A DNA stretch of 64,000 bases from Arthrobacter sp. 35W (GTDB lineage Bacteria; Actinomycetota; Actinomycetes; Actinomycetales; Micrococcaceae). The translations under genes and the position numbers were made by a program. Shown piece by piece: positions 20,414-28,673 of the stretch (its first letter is position 1; the number at the start of each line of letters is the position of its first letter). The stretch is from the NCBI RefSeq assembly GCF_000482545.1, contig NZ_KI519454.1:1710954-1774953 (forward strand), in the 5' to 3' direction. The notes beneath the pieces were generated by a model that made no database searches, was not told the origin of the DNA, and saw only the letters and a program-made list of their open reading frames with translations.

Positions 20414-21085
20414 ATGACCAGCGAACTTCTCTCTTCGGGCCCTGTGGCCATCCGCCGCATCAGCGTCAGCGCCATGGACAACAATGTCTACCTGCTGACC
20501 TCCCGCCGGACAGGCATCCAAGTGCTCATCGATGCCGCGGATGATGCGCCAGCCATTGCGGACCTGCTGGCCGACGGCGCGAAGGACCTCGACCGCTCCG
20601 CCACCGCAGCGGGGATAGTGCCCGGGTTGGCTTTGGTGGTGACCACCCACGCGCATTGGGACCATGTGCGTGCCCTGGCCGCGGTGGTGGCAGCCACGGG
20701 TGCACGGACGGCGGCCGGAGCCGCCGATGCCGCGGCCATCGACGTGCCCACGGATGTGGCGCTGGACGACGGCGACGTGGGCACCTTCGACGACTTCGAC
20801 CTGGAGGCCATCGAGCTGCGCGGCCATACGCCCGGCTCCGTGGCCCTGCTCTACCGCAGCAAGGCCGGGCCGGCGCACCTGTTCACCGGGGATTCGCTCT
20901 TCCCGGGCGGCGTCGGGAACACGGAGAAGGACCCGGCGCGGTTCACCCAGCTCTACACCGACGTCGTCGAGCGGATCTTCAACGTGCTGCCCGATGACAC
21001 CGTGGTCCACCCCGGCCACGGCGCCGGCACCACGCTGGGCGCCGAGCGGCCGCACCTTTTGGAATGGCGCGCCCGCGGCTGGTAG
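20414..21085 (+). CDS. MBL-fold metallohydrolase (glyoxalase II-like)
   Basis: A 223-residue metallo-beta-lactamase fold hydrolase. The metal-binding THAHWDH motif (79-84), the third His in RGHTPGSV, the Asp in FTGDSLFPGG and the last His in VVHPGHGAGTT are all present. This layout is typical of glyoxalase II-like hydrolases that act on thioesters or other small substrates; the actual substrate is unknown. The gene appears to have its own leaderless promoter and lies tail to tail with the next gene, with 3 nt between stops. Confidence 0.88.
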   Translation: MTSELLSSGPVAIRRISVSAMDNNVYLLTSRRTGIQVLIDAADDAPAIADLLADGAKDLDRSATAAGIVPGLALVVTTHAHWDHVRALAAVVAATGARTAAGAADAAAIDVPTDVALDDGDVGTFDDFDLEAIELRGHTPGSVALLYRSKAGPAHLFTGDSLFPGGVGNTEKDPARFTQLYTDVVERIFNVLPDDTVVHPGHGAGTTLGAERPHLLEWRARGW

Positions 21086-21088
21086 CGC

Positions 21089-21466
21089 TTAGTCCTCGCC
21101 GTGGATCAAGCGGTGCTTGGCGTTCCAATCGTCAAGCTCTTCGATCGTCTTGCCGGCGCCTGAGTAGCGTTCCAGGTGGCCGGCCGGATCGTCCAGAACC
21201 TGGCGCCACTGCTCCCGCGTCTGCTGGGGTGCGGCCTCGAAGTCCGCCGGGGTGGCGCTGATGATCTGGGAGATGCGTCCGGGGCTCTTGCCGGTCAGCG
21301 TCGCCAGCATCGCCTGCTTCACGCCAAATTGGCCGGCGGCGGCCACGGCATCGCGTTCGAACTGCTCCACGTCGGCCAGCTGGCGGGCCAGGGCCTCGCG
21401 GTGCCGGGCCAGCATCCACACATAGGATGCCAATGCCTCTTGTTCCTGGGTCATTTTCTTTGCCAT
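21089..21466 (-). CDS. Small predicted HTH-like protein of unknown function
   Basis: A 125-residue soluble protein with an N-terminal helical segment (about 5-40) and a possible helix-turn-helix around residues 45-75 (FGVKQAMLATLTGKSPGRISQII), followed by an acidic C-terminal tail. I do not recognise a named family. The ATG at 21466 is chosen because TAGTCT lies exactly 6 nt upstream, consistent with a leaderless transcript; a TTG two codons earlier is less likely. It may bind DNA. Confidence 0.7.
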   Translation of the reverse strand: MAKKMTQEQEALASYVWMLARHREALARQLADVEQFERDAVAAAGQFGVKQAMLATLTGKSPGRISQIISATPADFEAAPQQTREQWRQVLDDPAGHLERYSGAGKTIEELDDWNAKHRLIHGED

Positions 21467-21472
21467 AAACAA

Positions 21473-21478
21473 AGACTA
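21473..21478 (-). promoter_or_regulatory. -10 box of a leaderless promoter (HTH-like gene)
   Basis: On the minus strand TAGTCT stands 6 nt before the ATG at 21466, with no ribosome site between. Confidence 0.55.
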
Positions 21479-21521
21479 TCCCGATGAACAAGCTTTATCT
21501 CCCTAAAGAAATGTCACCGCG

Positions 21522-22313
21522 TCAGCGTTTCCGCCCCACCATAAAGATGCGGCGGAAGGGAAAGATGGTGCCATCGGGGCCCGGCGGGTAGGCGGCGCCA
21601 AGGCGCTTGGCGTACTCGGCTTCAAACGCCTCGCCCTCGGCGGTGTCCAGCGCCGCCATCACGGGGCGCAGTGCCGTTCCCCTGACCCACTCCAGCACCG
21701 GCCGCTCCCCCGCCAGCAGCTGGTGGAAGGTGCTCTCCCAGACGTCGGCATCGCAGCCGGCATGCAGCAGCAATTGCTGGTACTGGCCCGGTTCCCACAC
21801 GGCGTCGTCGTGGCGCAGCACGCCGTCCAGCGCCTCGGACCAGCGCGCCGACTCGGCCAGCTGGCGCATCAGCACATGTGAGGGCGAGGCGAAATTGCCC
21901 GGCACCTGGACTGCCAGCCAGGCTCCCGGCTCCAGCACCGCCAGCCAGCGGCGCATCAGATCCTGGTGCCCCGGCACCCACTGCAGTGCCGCGTTGGAGA
22001 CCAGCACGTCCGTGCCCGGCTCCGGCATCCAGCCGGCAATGTCGCCCTGCTCAAAGCTGAGATTGGCCGGCCGGTCCGCCATGGCGCCGGCGGTGGCCAC
22101 CATCTCGGCCGAGCTGTCCACACCAACAACGTCGGCATCCGGCCAGCGGCGGGCCAGCGCCGCCGTCAAGGTCCCCGGCCCACAGCCCAGATCCACCACC
22201 CGCCGCGGCGACAGTGCGGCAATCCTGCCGGTCAGGTCGAAAAAGGGCCTGTCGCGGAAATTGCCGAACTGGACGTATTTGGCCGGATCCCAGGTGATGC
22301 GTTGGCGCTCCAT
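21522..22313 (-). CDS. tam: SAM-dependent methyltransferase, trans-aconitate methyltransferase-like
   Basis: A 263-residue class I methyltransferase starting MERQRITWDPAKYVQFG. The SAM-binding motif VVDLGCGPGTLTAAL (about 40-54), the acidic VVGVDSSAEMV loop and SNAALQWVPGH match the Tam family, which methylates trans-aconitate. The open frame runs hundreds of codons further upstream, antisense to the helicase, but homology begins at the ATG at 22313. It is divergent from the helicase gene, with 45 nt between starts. Confidence 0.88.
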   Translation of the reverse strand: MERQRITWDPAKYVQFGNFRDRPFFDLTGRIAALSPRRVVDLGCGPGTLTAALARRWPDADVVGVDSSAEMVATAGAMADRPANLSFEQGDIAGWMPEPGTDVLVSNAALQWVPGHQDLMRRWLAVLEPGAWLAVQVPGNFASPSHVLMRQLAESARWSEALDGVLRHDDAVWEPGQYQQLLLHAGCDADVWESTFHQLLAGERPVLEWVRGTALRPVMAALDTAEGEAFEAEYAKRLGAAYPPGPDGTIFPFRRIFMVGRKR

Positions 22314-22343
22314 GGCGTTATCCTGCCACAGCCAAAAGCCCAG

Positions 22344-22349
22344 TAGGCT
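22344..22349 (+). promoter_or_regulatory. Probable -10 box of the helicase gene
   Basis: TAGGCT lies 9 nt before the ATG at 22359 with no Shine-Dalgarno sequence, so the transcript would have a leader of at most a few nucleotides. Confidence 0.5.
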
Positions 22350-22358
22350 TGAAACATC

Positions 22359-24896
22359 ATGAATCTTGCCGACCAGCTCCCCCCTCGTACCGCCGGAACA
22401 CCGGATCCCGACACTGTCTTCGACGCGTTCATGGAATGGACGGACTCCCGCGGGATCGAGCTCTACCCGGCCCAGGAAGAGGCCGCGATGGAACTGGTGG
22501 AGGGCAACAACGTGATCCTCTCCACGCCCACGGGCTCGGGGAAGTCCCTGGTGGCCATCGCGGCGCACTTCAACGCCATGGCCCACGGCGCCACCAGCTA
22601 CTACACGGCCCCCATCAAGGCCCTCGTCTCGGAGAAGTTCTTCGCCCTCTGCGACATTTTCGGCGCTTCGAACGTCGGCATGATCACCGGCGACTCCGCC
22701 GTCAACCAGGAGGCCCCGATCATCTGCTGCACCGCGGAGATCCTGGCGAACATCGCCCTGCGCGAGGGCGAGGCGGCCGACGTCGGCGTCGTCATCATGG
22801 ACGAGTTCCACTACTATTCGGACCCGCAGCGCGGCTGGGCCTGGCAGGTGCCGCTGCTGGAGCTGCCGCAGTCGCAGTTCCTGCTGATGAGCGCCACCCT
22901 GGGCGATGTGAGCAGCTTTGAGAAGGATCTGACGACGCTGACCAACCGCGTCACCACCACAGTCGCCAATGCCGAGCGGCCCATTCCGCTGCACTACTAC
23001 TACGTGCAGACGGGCGTCCACGAGCAGCTGGAGGAGCTGCTGGCCACCAAGCAGGTGCCCGTCTACGTGGTGCACTTCAGCCAGGCCGAGGCCATCGACC
23101 GCGCGCAGAACCTGATGAGCATCAACGTCTGCACCCGCGAGGAGAAGGACAAGATCGGCGAGCTGATTGCCGGCTTCCGCTTCTCCGCCGGCTTCGGCAA
23201 GACCCTCAACCGCCTGGTGCGCCACGGCATCGGCGTGCACCACGCGGGCATGCTGCCCAAGTACCGCCGCCTGGTGGAGCAGCTGGCCCAGGCGGGCCTG
23301 CTGAAGGTCATCTGCGGCACGGACACCCTCGGTGTCGGCATCAATGTGCCCATCCGCACGGTGCTGCTGACGGCTCTGAGCAAGTACGACGGCGTCCGCA
23401 CCCGGGTGCTGCAGGTGCGCGAGTTCCAGCAGATTGCCGGACGTGCGGGCCGCGCCGGCTACGACACCGCCGGCACCGTGGTGGTGCAGGCCCCCGAGCA
23501 CGTAGTGGAGAACACCAAGGCCATGGCGAAGGCACAGGCCAAGTTCGGCGACGACGCCAAGAAGCTGCGCCAGGTGGTCAAGAAGAAGCCGCCGGAGGGC
23601 TTTGTCAGCTGGGGCGAGCCGACGTTCACCAGGCTGAGCGAGTCCGTGCCGGAGCCGCTGACCTCCAGCTTCACCATCACCCACGCGATGCTGCTGAACC
23701 TGCTGGAGCGCCCGGGCGATCCCTTCCAGGCCGCCCGCCGGCTGCTCACGGCAAACCATGAGTCCCGTTCGGCGCAGCTGAAGCTGATGCGCAAGGCCCT
23801 GGGCATCTACCGGGAGCTGCTCGGTGCGGAGATCCTCGAGCGCATCCCCGAGGACGAGCTCACGGACGATGGCCGCACCGTCCGCCTGACGGTCCACCTG
23901 CAGATGAACTTCGCCCTGAACCAGCCGCTCTCCCCCTTCGCGCTGGCCGCCCAGGACCTGCTGGATCCGGAGTCCCCCAGCTACGCCCTGGATACGGTGT
24001 CGGTCATCGAATCGACCCTGGAGAAGCCGCGCCAGATCCTCTCCGCCCAGCTCAAGCGTGCCCGCACCGAGGCCGTGGCCGCGATGAAGTCCGAGGGCAT
24101 GGAGTACGACGCGCGGATGGCGGCCCTGGACGAGGTCACCTACGCCCAGCCGCTGGCTCCGATGCTGTTCGAGGCGTTTGAGGTCTACCGCAAGGCCGCC
24201 CCGTGGGTGGGCGACTTCGAGCTCAGCCCGAAGTCGATTGTGCGCGATATGTACGAGCGCGCCATGAACTTCGGCGAGTTCGTCCAGTTCTACTCCCTGG
24301 CCCGCTCCGAGGGCATTGTGCTGCGCTACCTGGCCGATGCCTACAAGGCTCTGCGCCAGACCGTCCCCCAGGACGCGCTGACCGAGGATCTGGAGGACAT
24401 CATTGCCTGGCTGGGCGAGCTGGTCCGCCAGGTCGACTCCTCCCTGCTGGATGAGTGGGAGCAGCTGGCCAGCGGCGGCAGCGCCCACGCCCCGGAGGCC
24501 GAGATCACCCCGCCGGCCCCGCCGAAGCTGACGGGCAACGAGCGCGCCTTCCGCGTGATGGTCCGCAATGAGCTCTTCCGCCGTGTTGAGCTGGCGGCGG
24601 ACGATGACATCGACGCGCTGGCCGAGCTCGACGGCGACGCCGGCTGGAACGCCAAGCGCTGGGGCGATGCCCTGGATGACTACTGGGACGAGCACGAGTT
24701 CATCAACGACGGCCCCTCGGCCCGTGGGCCGGCCCTGCTGCAGATCACCATGGGCCCGGATGCTTGGAAGGTCCGCCAGATCATCGACGACCCGGCCGGC
24801 AACCACGATTGGGCCATCACGGCCACTGTCGATCTGGACGCCTCCGACGAGGCAGGTGCCGCCGTCGTGCAGATGGAGGACTTCAGCCGGCTCTGA
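22359..24896 (+). CDS. Ski2-like DEAD/DEAH-box RNA helicase with DUF3516-type C-terminus
   Basis: An 845-residue superfamily 2 helicase. N-terminal RecA domain: Q-like region YPAQEEAAMELVEG, Walker A STPTGSGKSLV (about 54-64), a DEFH box in VVIMDEFHYYSD and the SAT motif LLMSATLGD. The second RecA domain has GVHHAGMLPKYRR, GTDTLGVGINVP and QIAGRAGRAG. The long C-terminal half (about 430-845) matches the actinobacterial helicase family annotated with DUF3516. It probably acts in RNA turnover or remodelling; its exact role is not known. Confidence 0.9.
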   Translation: MNLADQLPPRTAGTPDPDTVFDAFMEWTDSRGIELYPAQEEAAMELVEGNNVILSTPTGSGKSLVAIAAHFNAMAHGATSYYTAPIKALVSEKFFALCDIFGASNVGMITGDSAVNQEAPIICCTAEILANIALREGEAADVGVVIMDEFHYYSDPQRGWAWQVPLLELPQSQFLLMSATLGDVSSFEKDLTTLTNRVTTTVANAERPIPLHYYYVQTGVHEQLEELLATKQVPVYVVHFSQAEAIDRAQNLMSINVCTREEKDKIGELIAGFRFSAGFGKTLNRLVRHGIGVHHAGMLPKYRRLVEQLAQAGLLKVICGTDTLGVGINVPIRTVLLTALSKYDGVRTRVLQVREFQQIAGRAGRAGYDTAGTVVVQAPEHVVENTKAMAKAQAKFGDDAKKLRQVVKKKPPEGFVSWGEPTFTRLSESVPEPLTSSFTITHAMLLNLLERPGDPFQAARRLLTANHESRSAQLKLMRKALGIYRELLGAEILERIPEDELTDDGRTVRLTVHLQMNFALNQPLSPFALAAQDLLDPESPSYALDTVSVIESTLEKPRQILSAQLKRARTEAVAAMKSEGMEYDARMAALDEVTYAQPLAPMLFEAFEVYRKAAPWVGDFELSPKSIVRDMYERAMNFGEFVQFYSLARSEGIVLRYLADAYKALRQTVPQDALTEDLEDIIAWLGELVRQVDSSLLDEWEQLASGGSAHAPEAEITPPAPPKLTGNERAFRVMVRNELFRRVELAADDDIDALAELDGDAGWNAKRWGDALDDYWDEHEFINDGPSARGPALLQITMGPDAWKVRQIIDDPAGNHDWAITATVDLDASDEAGAAVVQMEDFSRL

Positions 24897-24944
24897 GCCG
24901 GCCAATCCGGCGCCCACTGGTTCAAGGCGGGCGCCGGATTTCGA

Positions 24945-24950
24945 TAGGCT
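24945..24950 (+). promoter_or_regulatory. -10 box of a leaderless promoter (GNAT gene)
   Basis: TAGGCT (part of GATAGGCT) ends exactly 6 nt before the ATG at 24957; no Shine-Dalgarno sequence is present. Confidence 0.6.
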
Positions 24951-24956
24951 CAATCC

Positions 24957-25481
24957 ATGAGTATCGTTCGCACAGCAGTGCCCTCAGACGTCCCCGCCAT
25001 CTTGGGCATGATCCATGATCTGGCCGTCTACGAAAAAGAACCCGATGCGGTGAAAAACACCGCAGAGATGCTGCACACCACCCTCTTCGGCGAGAACCCA
25101 CAGGCGTTTGCCCATGTGGTTGAGGCCGAGGACGGCGCGGCCGGGGCCATCGACGGCTACGCCCTGTGGTTCCTGAACTACTCCACGTGGGAGGGCACCC
25201 ACGGCATCCACCTCGAGGACCTCTACGTCCGCCCCTCCGCACGCGGCGCCGGCCACGGCAAGGCGCTGCTGCGCACCCTGGCGCAGATCGCCGTCGAACG
25301 CGGCTACGCCCGGGTGGAATGGAATGTGTTGGATTGGAACACGCCCTCCATTGAGTTCTACCGCAGTCTGGGTGCCGCCCCGATGGACGGCTGGTCCACC
25401 TTCCGCCTCGAGGGCAGCGCACTGGGCGCCTTCGGTGCCGCCCATTCCACGGCCGACGCCGTTGCCGGGGAGGTGCGCTGA
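24957..25481 (+). CDS. GNAT N-acetyltransferase (SSAT-like)
   Basis: A 174-residue acetyltransferase. It has the opening VRTAVPSDVPAILGMIHDLA, the LEDLYVRPSARGAGHGKALL acetyl-CoA loop (about 85-105) and VEWNVLDWNTPSIEFYRSLGA, as in spermidine/spermine or thialysine acetyltransferase-like proteins. Its acceptor is probably a small amine, by family analogy. It appears to have a leaderless promoter and overlaps the next gene by 1 nt (TGATG). Confidence 0.88.
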   Translation: MSIVRTAVPSDVPAILGMIHDLAVYEKEPDAVKNTAEMLHTTLFGENPQAFAHVVEAEDGAAGAIDGYALWFLNYSTWEGTHGIHLEDLYVRPSARGAGHGKALLRTLAQIAVERGYARVEWNVLDWNTPSIEFYRSLGAAPMDGWSTFRLEGSALGAFGAAHSTADAVAGEVR

Positions 25482-26785
25482 TGCCGCTGGAATCCTCCGC
25501 ACCCTATGAACTGCGCGGCATGCGCCTGCGCGACCACCGTCTGGCTGTGCCGCTGGACCACTCGCAGCTTGGCGGGGAGCAGATCACCGTCTTCGCCCGC
25601 GAGATTGCCGATGCCGACCTCGATGCGGCGGCCGCGGCCGGGCTGCCGTGGCTGCTGTACCTGCAGGGCGGACCCGGCGGGCGCGGCATCCGGCCCCTGG
25701 GCCTGTCCGGCTGGATCAAGGAGGCGTCCTCCAGCTTCCGCATTCTGATGCTGGACCAGCGCGGCACCGGCCTCTCCACGCCCGTGGACCGCCGCACGCT
25801 CGCTCTGCGCGGCAACGCCGCCGCCCAGGCCGACTACCTGGCCCACTTCCGTGCGGACGCGATCGTGGCCGACTCCGAATTGTTCCGCGGTGCCTTGGCG
25901 GATGGCCAGTGGAGCGTCTATGGCCAGAGCTTTGGCGGCTTCTGCGCCCTGACCTACCTCTCCACGGCGCCCGAGGCTTTGCGCGAGGTGCTGATCACCG
26001 GCGGCCTCGGGCCGCTGCACGGCAGTGCCGACCGCGTCTATGAGGCCACCTTCGGCCGGGTCCGCGCCCGCAACGCCGAGTACTTTGCCCGCTACCCGCA
26101 GGACCGCGCGGTGGCCACCCGGATCATGGAGCACCTCCGCGCCGTCGACGAGCGCCTGCCCACCGGGGAGCGGCTCACCCCGGAGCGTTTCCAGATGGTG
26201 GGGAGCTTCCTAGGCGGCAACACCCGGGTGGACGGGCTGCACTACCTGCTGGAGGAGGCCTTCGTCCCCACGCCCGATGGCGACAGGCTGGCCGATGCGT
26301 TCCTGGAGCAGGTGGGCGGCCAGGTAAGCCGCGCCGGCAACCCGCTCTACGCCGTCCTGCACGAATCCATCTACGCCCAGGGTGCGGCCACCGATTGGTC
26401 GGCCCAGCGCGTCCTTGCCGCCCATCCGGATTTCGCCCCCGACGCCGCCGAGCCCCTGCTCACGGGAGAAATGATCTACCCGTGGTACTTCGACCAGGAT
26501 CCCGCGTTGGCGCCGTTGAAGGAGGTTGCGGAACTGCTGGCGGTCCGCACGCAGTGGCCCGCCCTCTACGATCCCGAGCAGCTTGCCCGCAACACCGTCC
26601 CCGTGGCTGCCGCCGTCTACAGCGATGACATCTACGTGGACCGGGACCTCTCCCTGGAGACGGCCGCCGCCGTCGCCGGCCTGCAGGTCTGGGAAAGCGC
26701 GGACTTCCACCACGACGGCATCACCGACGACGGCGAGGGCATCTTCGCCCGCCTGCTGGGCATGGTGCGCGGCACAGCGGGCTGA
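25481..26785 (+). CDS. Alpha/beta hydrolase, proline iminopeptidase-like (S33)
   Basis: A 434-residue cytosolic alpha/beta hydrolase. The oxyanion-hole motif LQGGPGGRG (61-69), the LDQRGTGLS strand and the nucleophile elbow VYGQSFGGF (Ser150) are those of S33 prolyl aminopeptidases. The C-terminal DDIYVD and DFHHDG segments probably carry the catalytic Asp and His. It probably removes N-terminal proline from peptides. It is coupled to the GNAT gene by a 1-nt overlap. Confidence 0.88.
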   Translation: MPLESSAPYELRGMRLRDHRLAVPLDHSQLGGEQITVFAREIADADLDAAAAAGLPWLLYLQGGPGGRGIRPLGLSGWIKEASSSFRILMLDQRGTGLSTPVDRRTLALRGNAAAQADYLAHFRADAIVADSELFRGALADGQWSVYGQSFGGFCALTYLSTAPEALREVLITGGLGPLHGSADRVYEATFGRVRARNAEYFARYPQDRAVATRIMEHLRAVDERLPTGERLTPERFQMVGSFLGGNTRVDGLHYLLEEAFVPTPDGDRLADAFLEQVGGQVSRAGNPLYAVLHESIYAQGAATDWSAQRVLAAHPDFAPDAAEPLLTGEMIYPWYFDQDPALAPLKEVAELLAVRTQWPALYDPEQLARNTVPVAAAVYSDDIYVDRDLSLETAAAVAGLQVWESADFHHDGITDDGEGIFARLLGMVRGTAG

Positions 26786-26825
26786 CCCGGCCGGCCCGCT
26801 GGTCCGGTGCCCCGTGTGTCTGGAC

Positions 26826-26860
26826 CCGGTCCTCCCAGTGGCCTATCGTGGGAGGACCGG
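26826..26860. repeat. 12-bp inverted repeat ahead of the molybdoenzyme operon
   Basis: Perfect 12-bp arms (26826-26837 and 26849-26860) with an 11-nt loop. The loop and right arm contain CCTATCGTG, a plausible -10 box (TATCGT). It could be an operator for the molybdoenzyme operon or a terminator for the peptidase gene, although no T-run follows. Confidence 0.6.
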
Positions 26861-26894
26861 CCAGTGCCGACCGGGACATCCTCATCGGAGGTGC

Positions 26895-27491
26895 ATGGTG
26901 GGAATCATTTCGCGTGGTTTTCATGGCAAGCGGCAGACAACCAATGACAAGCTGCCCCCCGGCCAACATGGAACGGGAGACTTTCCCGTGCTGACGGCCG
27001 GCCCGGCACCGGACGTCGCCACCCGGGATTGGGAATTCTTCATCACCACCGAGGCGGGCAAACGCCACGCCTGGTCGTGGGAGCAGTTCATGGCGCTGCC
27101 GCAGATCGACATCCGCAACGACATCCACTGCGTCACCAGCTGGTCCAAGCTCGGGACCTCGTGGCGTGGAGTGTCACTGGATACCTTGTTCGAGCAGGTG
27201 GACACGTCGTCCAAATTCACCATGGCCCACTCCTACGACGGCTACACCACCAATGTCCCCCTGGCGGACCTCCTCGGCGGCCAGTCCTGGGTGGCGTGGG
27301 AATTCGACGGCGAACCCCTCGAGCGGGCCCACGGCGGACCGGCCCGGCTGCTGGTCCCCCACCTGTACTTCTGGAAGAGCGCAAAGTGGGTCCACGGCCT
27401 TGAACTGATCCCGCGCGACGTTCCAGGCTTCTGGGAATCCAACGGCTACCATCTGCACGGCGATCCGTGGCGCGAGGAGCGCTACTCGTGA
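26895..27491 (+). CDS. Cytoplasmic molybdopterin-dependent oxidoreductase (sulfite oxidase/YedY fold)
   Basis: A 198-residue protein consisting only of the oxidoreductase molybdopterin-binding domain. The HCVTSWSKLG motif supplies the conserved Mo-ligating Cys, and GGPARLLVPHLYFWKSAKWV matches the family core. No Tat or Sec signal and no dimerisation domain are present, so it should act in the cytoplasm. The ATG follows CGGAGGTGC closely; a GTG one codon later fits spacing slightly better. It heads an operon with a flavin reductase and a DUF6510 protein. Substrate unknown. Confidence 0.88.
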   Translation: MVGIISRGFHGKRQTTNDKLPPGQHGTGDFPVLTAGPAPDVATRDWEFFITTEAGKRHAWSWEQFMALPQIDIRNDIHCVTSWSKLGTSWRGVSLDTLFEQVDTSSKFTMAHSYDGYTTNVPLADLLGGQSWVAWEFDGEPLERAHGGPARLLVPHLYFWKSAKWVHGLELIPRDVPGFWESNGYHLHGDPWREERYS

Positions 27492-27501
27492 GCCGCACCA
27501 G

Positions 27502-28236
27502 GTGAGCACCACGTGGCGCGTTGCCGACGTCGTCAGCGGCATGCCCGAAAATGACACCGCCCGGACCATTGGACTGAAGGTGGCGGGGTTGGACGGCAGC
27601 CTCCCCGGACAGCACATCGACATCCGGTTGACCTCCGATGACGGGTACTCTGCCGTGCGGTCCTACTCCGTGGCGGCGGCCGGCATGGACGGCCTTTTGC
27701 AGATCACCGTCGACGAACTGGCCGACGGCGAAGTCTCCCCGTATCTGGTGCGTGAGCTGGTGGTCGGCGACCAATTGGAGATCCGCGGCCCCGTCGGAGG
27801 CTGGTTTGTCTGGCTGCCCTCGGACCCGAACCCCGTCCAGCTGATTGCCGGCGGATCGGGCATCGTGCCGCTGATGTCGATGATCCGCGCACATGAGGCC
27901 TCGACGAATCCGTCCCGGTTCCGGCTGCTGTACTCGCTCAAATCGCCCGAGGCAGGGTTTTACCGCTCCGAACTGGAAACCCTGGGCCGGGAGTCCGGCA
28001 GGCTCGCGGTGGACTACGTCTACACCCGTGCCGTGCCGCCCGGCTGGTCTCATGCACCGCAACGGCTCACCGCTGAATCCCTGTTGGCAAGCATCCTGCC
28101 GGCCGATGCCGCCCCGGAGATCTTCATCTGCGGCCAGACGGTGTTTGTCGAGACCGTCTCGGAATGGCTCGTCCAGGCGGGCTACCCAACGTCGATCAAG
28201 ACCGAACGCTTCGGCGGAACGGGAGGCAACCGGTGA
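27502..28236 (+). CDS. FAD/NAD(P)-binding reductase (ferredoxin-NADP reductase superfamily)
   Basis: A 244-residue FNR-type reductase. The FAD domain has SAVRSYSVAAA, and the NAD(P) domain has IAGGSGIVPLMSMIR, FICGQTVFV and the terminal IKTERFGGTGG. No 2Fe-2S domain is present. It most likely passes electrons from NAD(P)H to the molybdoenzyme encoded 10 nt upstream, by analogy with other two-component molybdenum reductases; that is inference. It starts at GTG and overlaps the DUF6510 gene by 4 nt (GTGA). Confidence 0.88.
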   Translation: MSTTWRVADVVSGMPENDTARTIGLKVAGLDGSLPGQHIDIRLTSDDGYSAVRSYSVAAAGMDGLLQITVDELADGEVSPYLVRELVVGDQLEIRGPVGGWFVWLPSDPNPVQLIAGGSGIVPLMSMIRAHEASTNPSRFRLLYSLKSPEAGFYRSELETLGRESGRLAVDYVYTRAVPPGWSHAPQRLTAESLLASILPADAAPEIFICGQTVFVETVSEWLVQAGYPTSIKTERFGGTGGNR

Positions 28237-28580
28237 CCGGCAGGCACAGCTCAGGCACGCCGGGATCCGGGGAGCCGCGCTTCGACGACAGTGACATCGC
28301 GGCAACCGTGGGCAATCCGATACCCCATCTCGACGGCAATGCCGTGGCGGGGATGATGGGGGAACTGTTCCGCATCGACATCATCGCGGCGATTGGCCGG
28401 TGCCGGCATTGCGGCGCCGAACACGCCTTCGGCGAGGCCGTGGTCTACACCGATGCCCCGGGCATCGTCGTCCGCTGCAGTTCCTGCCAGGGCGTCCTGC
28501 TGCGCCTGGTCGAGACGCCCACGCAGTACTGGCTCGACGTCAGCGGCCTCAGCCATCTGCAGATCGACCGCGAGCCCTAG
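28233..28580 (+). CDS. DUF6510 family zinc-ribbon protein
   Basis: A 115-residue protein with the family's LDGNAVAGMMGELF segment and two CxxC pairs (GRCRHCG and VRCSSCQGVLLRLV), which probably bind one zinc ion. The GTG start at 28233 has GGGAGG 6 nt upstream and overlaps the reductase stop. The function of DUF6510 is not known. Its linkage to molybdopterin oxidoreductase and FNR-type genes suggests it is part of that redox complex or helps assemble it. Confidence 0.85.
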   Translation: MTGRHSSGTPGSGEPRFDDSDIAATVGNPIPHLDGNAVAGMMGELFRIDIIAAIGRCRHCGAEHAFGEAVVYTDAPGIVVRCSSCQGVLLRLVETPTQYWLDVSGLSHLQIDREP

Positions 28581-28593
28581 ACGGCCAACGCAA

Positions 28594-28628
28594 ACGGCGG
28601 GCCCCACCACACTGGTGGGGCCCGCCGT
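28594..28628. terminator. Bidirectional terminator between the DUF6510 gene and terC
   Basis: A perfect 16-bp GC-rich stem (28594-28609 with 28613-28628) and a 3-nt loop. It lies 13 nt past the DUF6510 stop and 45 nt past the terC stop, which converge here. Confidence 0.9.
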
Positions 28629-28673
28629 CGTCGTTGGGTGCTGTCCCGGCCGCGACCGGGCTTCAGCTAAGTG

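Noticed and set aside
22314-24953. Very long minus-strand open frame (about 880 codons) opposite the helicase gene, continuous with the tam frame
   Set aside because: The composition is low-complexity (Gly, Leu, Gln, His, Val-rich), it matches no family, and it is explained by the high GC content at the third codon position of the helicase gene. The homology of the methyltransferase begins at the ATG at 22313.
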